Positions 56,992 through 64,000 of a stretch of 64,000 nucleotides of DNA are shown in pieces. Source of the DNA: Lindgomyces ingoldianus (Eukaryota; Ascomycota; Dothideomycetes; Pleosporales; Lindgomycetaceae); contig NW_022985163.1 of NCBI RefSeq assembly GCF_010093535.1, positions 860,001-924,000 on the forward strand. The letters are read 5' to 3'. Below the pieces are notes generated by a model. That model ran no database searches, was not told the DNA's origin, and was given only the letters and a program-made list of their open reading frames with translations. Made by a program: the position numbers and the translations under genes. Numbering within the stretch: the first letter of the stretch is position 1; each line of letters opens with the position of its first letter.

Positions 56992-59039
56992 CTAAGTCTC
57001 AACCTGAAGACCTGTTGCTCAGATTGATTCACCCGGCGATAGCCAAATCCCTGCTTTGTACGGATCCGTATTTGTTTATCAGATTCCGTCCGTTACGGCA
57101 TTCCCATTCGGACTCGATGCCTTTCTCCGGGCTGGGTCGGATATACCTACTCTGCGACGCCACTCGGGCCACCTGTGAGGCGCTTCAAACCCCGCCATCT
57201 GAATGCAAAGTTCAGCGCCATCTGCTAAAATAATTTTTGGGAAATCCGGCAGGACGGCCCATGTACGTAATTGTGCGTAGGTCGAGCGCCGGGCCGAATT
57301 GAATCAGGACCGTCGGTAAGCGAGGCGAAATGGGCTTTCGAAGCACCGTGGAGCAACACTAGAAACCATGACGCCTAGATGATAGACAGCGTTAATCTAC
57401 ACAGGCAGACGTTTTACATCCCATGAACGAGAATGCTGATGTTCCTCACTAAGAAAGGGATTTGTTTTGCCGCGGCGCCACCTCCACTCCCTACTACCCC
57501 AAATTACCACCATGAGACTTGAATTGCAGCAAGCACGGCTCTGGAACGGCTTCTAACTCTGACCATGAGCTTAGTCAACTATTACGGTTTGGAATTGAAG
57601 ACCGCCCGACCAAAACCGCCCGACTTTCGTCCGATACTCGGAGGACTTGTCCAACACGAATTCGTAGCAGCCTCCCAATAAAGTGGTTATTGGGATCTAC
57701 CCTGATTCTTTCTATTCCGCGATTAAGAGTACGTGTCTCCTCTTTATCCTTTTTGGAACCAATCTTTCTTGCCCTCTTGGGATTCGAAGATATTGAGTCA
57801 TGTTCTAGCGGGCCAACGGGCCCACAGGTATTTTGATGCCTCAGGATATTGCCGACAGGCTCAACAAAATTGCCTACAATCAAAACTCTTACGGCCTGCT
57901 AACAATGGCATTTTCGCATTGGCAGGCTCGGGAGGCCCGACGATGTACCTTAAATATTGACCCTATTCATAGGTCCCACGTTCGATCGACCCTGTTTTCG
58001 GTCGGATTGCCGTACTCACCAGGGTCAAGATATAGAATTAGTGGGGAAGTGAAGTTGTGCGACCTCGAAATCCAAGAATGTGACCAAGTCCCAAGGGTCC
58101 ACCAGCCCCTCGTGGGAAGGGCAGAAGTTAGCCCCGGATAAACTGTCCTCATTGGAGTGCTGATGCGTGGCTTGACTGGCGAGTTGCACTCTCGAATGGA
58201 ACTGGGCATGATGGGGCTCAATACGAAGCCGGCGCCGATCATGCCTCTTTCCGGTAGGCTGAGAAAAGGCGTCACGAAGGCAACTGGAGACTGGCGAAAA
58301 AAAGAGCAGGCAAATTGGAACAGAAGATCAAGCGCCGCTAATGTCAGCCTTAAGCCTTCAGCCTTAAGCCTCGGGAGTTGCTTGCCTCCGACGACTACCC
58401 TTCCGCTGTCGCTTCCTGCCTGCTGTAGCCTTTCCCCAAACGCAGCCTGGTGCAGCACATGCGCCTCTGCACTGCCCAATTACTTCCACCCTACGCCACA
58501 GCATGCAGATAAGCGAAGCCTGCGCCTGCTTGGCGTACGTGTACTGTCTCCGCCAAACTGTTTCTGCGAAGCTGCAACCCTGGCATCAACTGCTGGCTGT
58601 TTAGTGAAGGGGGTGGTAAACCACCATGACGACGACATACAGCACCCTCATTAATTATCCCGCTCGCAACACAGCACCTGCAGCGGCACTAATACGAAGG
58701 GTTCGCCAGCAATTCACCAGCGCCTTGGAAGCGGGCTCCTCCGCCCAGGTCTTTGTCGTTGGCCCTCTGTCGTGCTCGGCGCGGAGTTAGAGGCCCGCGC
58801 TAACGCCAGTTCACTCCAAGCAGTCCTAAGAGCGGGAGACGACCGCCAGAGAGCGCCGCTAAGACTCCACCCAGCATGCTAATCCTGTGACCTTTACGCT
58901 AGGTGAAGCTGTCCACTCTTCGCTGCTGGCTCTGCGCTCTTCGGGCCCTCGCATCTTCCACCTTGCTGAGTCACCGCCACTGATGACAATTCTTTGATTC
59001 CTTCTTAGCTCCTATCACCCAGCCCAATGCTGCCCATCT
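56992..59039. other. Intergenic: about 2 kb, with doubtful coding fragments
   Basis: No gene can be called with confidence. At 57565-58141 on the plus strand there are stretches that look coding in different frames: one beginning MSLVNYYGLELKTARPKPPD at 57565 and one with MPQDIADRLNKIAYNQNSYG at 57836. I could not join them with good splice sites in phase. They may be a decayed gene or chance. The right part is the promoter and leader of the Zn2Cys6 gene. Confidence 0.45.
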
Positions 59040-62000
59040 ATGCACCACAACATGGACTCTCCAGCCTCCGAGACTCTGGACCTCAATAGCACAGGTCCCT
59101 CCCAGTCCGGCCAGTGGGAGACGCCTCAGGTCGAAGAGACTCCAGACACCACCGATCAGCCGTCGCCAATCAACGACGATGACGCCGACCAACCGCAGAA
59201 GCCGGCATCTGCGCCCTTGCAAAAGCGGCGAAGAGTGACCCGCGCATGCGATGAGTGTCGACGGAAGAAGATCAAATGCGACGGCAAACAGCCCTGCACC
59301 CATTGCACTGTCTACAGCTATGGTACGTCTGGCCTTCCGTATCCAACGACGTTGCCCGCCGCCGCATGCTGACGTAGAACCTATGAAGAATGTACATACG
59401 ATCAGCCATCAAATCGCAGGCGCAACGCTGCCCCGCAATATATCGAAGCCTTGGAGACTCAATTGAAGCGTGCAAAGGCACTTTTGCACCTTGTGTTCCC
59501 CAATCTTGATTTGAATGACCCGAACATCGACCATTACTTGCAAAATGGTATGCTTCCCCAACTGCCAATGGGTGGCCCACGACCTCTACAGAATCCGCAC
59601 GGTCCTCGCATGTCGCACCGGCGCGACGACCAAGCAGGAGAAGAAATCCCTGAATCGCATCTTGAGTCGATGGTCAAGGCCACAGGCCAGCTCGATCTTG
59701 ACGAGGATGGGAATTGGGACTATCACGGTCACTCTTCAGGCCTCAGTTTCATGAGAAGACTGCAACAACAGTTTGGAGACATCATCGCCCCTTCTAACGG
59801 TTCCCCAAGCTCCCCCTTTGTCAAGTTCCGACCCATGTCACAGGTGTTTGACTCTCCAAAGTCCGCCCAGGATTCGCCTGTGGACTCATCAACCCCATTG
59901 CCCTCCGGTACTGATCTGCCCCCGAAGAAGGAAGCTAAACTGTTGTGCGACAATGCCTTAGTCGATGCTGGTGCGCTGCTACGAGTTGTGCATATCCCCT
60001 CGTTTTATAAGTCGATGGACCGGATCTACAATACTGCACCGGAGAACTATGGCAATGCAGAAAATCAATTTTTGCCCCTGCTTTATGCTGTCCTCGCCCT
60101 AGGAACACTATTTGCGAAGAGTAGTGCCGAATTCGACCAGATAGGATATGAATCCGCCATCGATGAAGGGTAAGCCCAACTCGCCACAATAATCTATCGA
60201 AAATGCATGGTAACATTTTGCAGCTTCAAGTATTTCAAGGCCTCTCGACAACTACTGGACATTGCAGACTGCAGAGATTTGGTTTCACTGCAGGCAATAG
60301 TGTTCATGATTCAGTTCCTGCAATCATCTGCGAAACTATCGACCTGCTATGCGTACGTTGGCGTTGCTTTACGATCTGCCCTGCGCATGGGTTTGCATCG
60401 ATCCTTCAACGACAATTTTAGTCCGATCGAGGCTGAGACGCGAAAACGTGTTTTCTGGGTTGTCCGCAAGATGGACACCTACGTTGGGGCTATGCTGGGG
60501 TTACCTCACTTCCTCGATGAAGAAGACATTGATCAAGACTGGCCGACTGAAGTTGATGATGAATATATAACAGAAACAGAAATTCGCCCTATGCCCGAAG
60601 GGAGAATTTCTCTCGTTGCCGGCGCCAATGCTCATACTCGAATTGTCCAGATCCTTGCGAAGATTTGCAAGTACGTGTATCCTATTCAAGGTACCCAGTC
60701 TGGCGGAAAAAATTCAGTCACATATTCCGTGAGCTATTCTAGGATTCGAGAAATCGAACAAGATCTTCAGCAATGGTTGGACGGGCTTCCAATGGCGCTT
60801 AAACCAGGTGGAGAAGCGCCTAGAGTTATTGTCAGGTACGTTCACGATAATTCTTCCATGCGATACCCATGTCGCTCACGGAGGCACATTACAGGGTTCA
60901 ACAACTTCTTAGGATGGCTTTTGGCCATGCGCAGCTACTCCTTTACCGCCCATTTCTGCACTACGTCTCGCAAACATACAAAACCAAGACAGCCGACCAA
61001 AGGGCATTCGCTTGCGCCTCAGCATGCATCAGCGTTTCTCGGAACATCATTCACATTACCACAGAGATGAAGAAAGGAGGACTCCTCATTGGAGCATACT
61101 GGTTTTCGATGTACACGACTTTCTTCGCGATCATTTCTATCATATACTTCGTATTAGAGAATCCGAACAACCCCACGAGTACTGAGCTCTTCCGTGATGC
61201 ATTAGAAGGCAAAGAAACACTAGCACATTTCGCCAAGAGAAGTATGGCAGCAGATAGGTGTACTGCCACACTAAATGTATGTGGCTTTCAGTTGTGTTTC
61301 ACATTGTACGGACACTAACAAAGGCGTTAGACCATTTTCGAGAGGCTACCTAAAACGGTAAAACATAGTGGACCTTTCGCCAGCAGCAAGAAACGCAGGC
61401 AGGGTAGTTCACCGCAGTCCATCCAAAGCCGCCCCAGCTTGTTCAAACAGGATCCGGAGTTAATTGAAATGGGACCTCGCCGGGCGAGCACCTTCCCTGA
61501 GTCGATGCCAAACAGCAAACGCACCAGCCTCGGTCACTCCCTCCCGATATCTGGAACACATCTCGCCAATCTTGGTGTTGACTCCCCCTACGGGCAGTCG
61601 ACTTCCCAATCAAGTAGCGACTTCTTCGACCCCACCCCTAGCCTAACCCCAACATCCACAGGGACGAGCAATCTCAGTGGCTTCAGCCTTCCTCAAACCC
61701 ACACTCCTCTTCAGGGACCCACTCAGTCATATCCCTCTACTTCACTCACTAATACGGTTGTTGATCCTACAGGCCTCAACGTCCCGGTTTCTGATGTATC
61801 CGCAATGATGTTTCCCTCCGCTGACCCCTTTGCATATCCAAACCAACCGATGACAACGTTCGAGAATAATAATCTCCAGAATTTTGAGCCCAAGACTTCA
61901 TCGCCTAGTAGGTCGAACTTAGGATTCCAAGCTTCTGGGGTAGACATGAAATCGCATCCTGCCACATTTGGTCCTAGCAGTCACCCGAAAGGGAATGTGC

Positions 62001-62311
62001 CGATTGACCCTAGGGCACCTCACCCGAGCGATAATGATGTACAACTTTTTGGCCCAATGCCAATGTACCTGATGCAGGGCGCTCAAATGGCGGGTACACA
62101 AGGACAGCGGTTCCAGCCGGAGCTCCCTCAACATCGCCTTCACATACATGGCGCAGACGGCGGCAATGTGGCCTTCGATGACCTCTTCGGCGGTGAAGAA
62201 TGGGCAAATACATTCATGGATCAGGGTCTGGGACTGAGTGGTAATGGAAGTGGGTTTGGTGGCAACCCTGGTGTTGACCCGGCTGGAATGGGGATGGGAA
62301 ATTGGCGGTGA
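59040..62311 (+). CDS. Zn2Cys6 transcription factor with fungal-specific middle domain
   Basis: DNA-binding regulator of the Gal4 class. Five exons, 59040-59322, 59389-60169, 60224-60835, 60895-61276 and 61331-62311, give 1012 residues. The binuclear zinc cluster is complete: Cys70, 73, 80, 86, 89 and 96 in [13 protein letters not shown] and QPCTHC, with the last Cys ([12 protein letters not shown]) supplied by exon 2. A short coiled coil follows ([18 protein letters not shown]). The fungal_trans domain covers about residues 260-560, with [38 protein letters not shown] and [20 protein letters not shown]. The C-terminal 330 residues are Ser/Pro/Gln/Asn-rich, a likely activation region, ending [17 protein letters not shown]. 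Target genes are unknown; the zinc region is unlike that of XlnR, so a link to the xylanase gene is not claimed. Confidence 0.92.
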
Positions 62312-63312
62312 CGAAGAAACAAGAATGAATACCATGGAAGACGAAGCAAGAGAGGGAGTTGAGTTACCATAAGTGCTTTCAGGATCTTCTTACAGATGCC
62401 AACCTCATTTCCGCGGAGCGGCGGTCTCACGACTAGGAGAACTTCACTAATCCTTCGGATTGTTGACACCCGCCTCACTTCTGAAGAGCCATGGCCTCTT
62501 TCGTGGGTACTTTTCCGTCAAGATACACGTACAGACACAGTCTCATATTATGAATTACCGAACCGGATTGAGTAGGTTGTTAAAATGATACCCTCTTCGC
62601 TACGAAGTATCACCCTAGGCAGTCCCAAAGGCCGAGAGCAGGTTCTCTCGAGGTTAAGTTGTTAATCCCTGACTCTTCTTCCTTTCCTGATACCCATTCC
62701 GTATTTCATAATTCTAATCAACAGATTTCAAATTTGCGTCATTGGATTTCCTTTCCAGTTTGAAACTTTTGAAAAGGGCCATTCTTACAATGGCTTAAGT
62801 TTGGATACGATCTAGCGATTGGGGAGATACCAAAATCATAGAGCATGCAACTGGCGTTTTTGGGTCAGGATTTTGTTTCCGATTGGCTCTTCTCAACACT
62901 TTCCACAAAATTTTATTGGGTTGAATGTGAAGACGCAGCCTTGGCGGACAGTAACGAATCGGTCTTGAAACTGAGTCTGTGGTCGGCCTTGTAGATTTGA
63001 AATAAAGTTAGGATATATATAACCCGCTGGTGTCTATCATGGTGGTGGCTGGTCAACAGAGTGGAATATTTTAACGAGTGCAAATGTGGCTGGTGGGCTG
63101 TTCCTCTTTGTTGGTTGGTCTATGGTTTCCCGTCCGTGCTTGTGGCGATTCGCCACACTAACTTCAATCCTTTACCTTGACTCACTAAATCCCTCTACCA
63201 CTACCAATTTAACTTGTTCTACTTAGTATTTTCTGCCTCTCCGCCCACTTTCAATCCATTCCCATCCAGCAACATTCCGCCCAACCATTTACTCAAGCGA
63301 CCATTTTCTTTC
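62312..63312. other. Intergenic: Zn2Cys6 gene 3' region and TPT1 promoter
   Basis: 1 kb, no gene seen. The last 100 bases before the TPT1 start are pyrimidine-rich. Confidence 0.5.
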
Positions 63313-64000
63313 ATGACTACTAGACGAGTGGCCCGTGGTGGGCGCAACCCGAAAGACCTACCTCGTGATCAACAGGTTTCCAGGAAAGTGAGTTGGCTGT
63401 TGAGACATGGTGCGAATCAGGAGGGTTTGAAGCTAGGGAAGGGCGGCTATGTTAGTGTTCAGGATGCTGTAAGCTATCGTTATATCGTCTGGCATTTTAT
63501 ATTTCCATCCGTGCACTTCCTCATACTTCTTTCCTGTTGCGAAATATTGCGTTATAGATAGCGATTTTCGATGTCTGTTTTGGATTATCCACAGTATCCA
63601 TATTACTCCTCTTCACCCAGCATCCATACTTCAGCTTGAGCTCAGTTTCTAAATTCTTTCAGCTCAACACGCGCGCCCTAAAATCGCTCAACATAACCTT
63701 CCCCGAACTCCGCGCCATGGTCGCCGAAAACGATAAACAACGTTTCTCGATGATCCTCGCCTCATCACTTAGCGATTCCTCCAACATCACCTCTTCCCCA
63801 GTAAACCGACTCGAATCCGAGGCCTTCGACCCAACCCCCAAGTCTGACGACCCAAGCGACTACATCATCCGTGCAAATCAGGGCCACTCCATCAGTGTCG
63901 AGACGGAAGGCCTGTTAACGGAAGTCAGCGAGGAAAGCGGGAATGTGCCAGAGCTATGTGTCCACGGCACTGATGAGCCCGCTTGGCGTTTAATTTTGAA
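63313..64000 (+). CDS. TPT1: tRNA 2'-phosphotransferase TPT1 (partial, runs off the window)
   Basis: Removes the 2'-phosphate left at the tRNA splice junction, passing it to NAD+. Exons 63313-63468 and 63663 onward join in phase 0; 164 residues are visible and the 3' end lies beyond the window. The N terminus has QVSRKVSWLLRHGANQEGLK, the conserved basic SK.LS..LRHG motif of the KptA/Tpt1 family, then GYVSVQDAV. The second exon has NDKQRFSM and YIIRANQGHSISVE, matching the family's KxRF and IRANQGHS motifs that contact NAD+ and RNA. An insertion of about 40 Ser/Asp-rich residues between these two motifs is longer than in yeast. The ATG at 63313 was chosen because an upstream in-frame extension begins with TTG. 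Confidence 0.93.

Overview
The window is nuclear DNA of a filamentous ascomycete (Pezizomycotina). The evidence is many short GT-AG introns (about 46-215 nt) with CTAAC/CTGAC-type branch sites, the fungal regulator PacC, a TeaR-type prenylated polarity protein, Zn2Cys6 and DUF3074 proteins, and single-copy housekeeping genes on both strands with no operons. Protein similarity recalled from memory points to Leotiomycetes, but that placement is a guess. All exon boundaries were read by eye from splice consensus, reading phase and known protein motifs; no search was run.

Layout. 1-4.3 kb: no gene, the long upstream region of pacC with a cluster of PacC sites. 4.3-14.5 kb: pacC, a small PAR32/DUF3602 protein, a secreted GH10 xylanase, a nucleoside hydrolase with two microexons, and a ferric reductase. 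15.9-26 kb: teaR, ribosomal protein eS12, AP-1 gamma-adaptin and a sterol O-acyltransferase. 26.7-32.2 kb: a less conserved block with an RBR-type E3 ligase divergent from a tandem ubiquitin-like protein ending in RLRGG plus a short tail, a membrane-anchored coiled-coil protein and a polytopic membrane protein with two chitin-binding modules. 33-42.5 kb: a DUF3074 coiled-coil protein, a secreted GH47 mannosidase, EFG1 and SEA4/MIOS from a shared promoter. 44.4-50.4 kb: MOT1. 50.9-64 kb: an acyl-CoA synthetase, uL13, a ketol-acid reductoisomerase-like gene broken at a nine-base homopolymer, a doubtful small gene, a large Zn2Cys6 activator and a TPT1 gene cut by the right edge.

Most genes are unrelated housekeeping functions: pH signalling, ribosome, vesicle traffic, sterol esterification, TORC1 control, transcription and tRNA splicing. 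The one place where neighbours suggest a joint function is 26.7-29.4 kb, where a putative E3 ligase and a putative conjugable ubiquitin-like modifier share a 460-bp promoter. That pair is the best candidate for an undescribed system.
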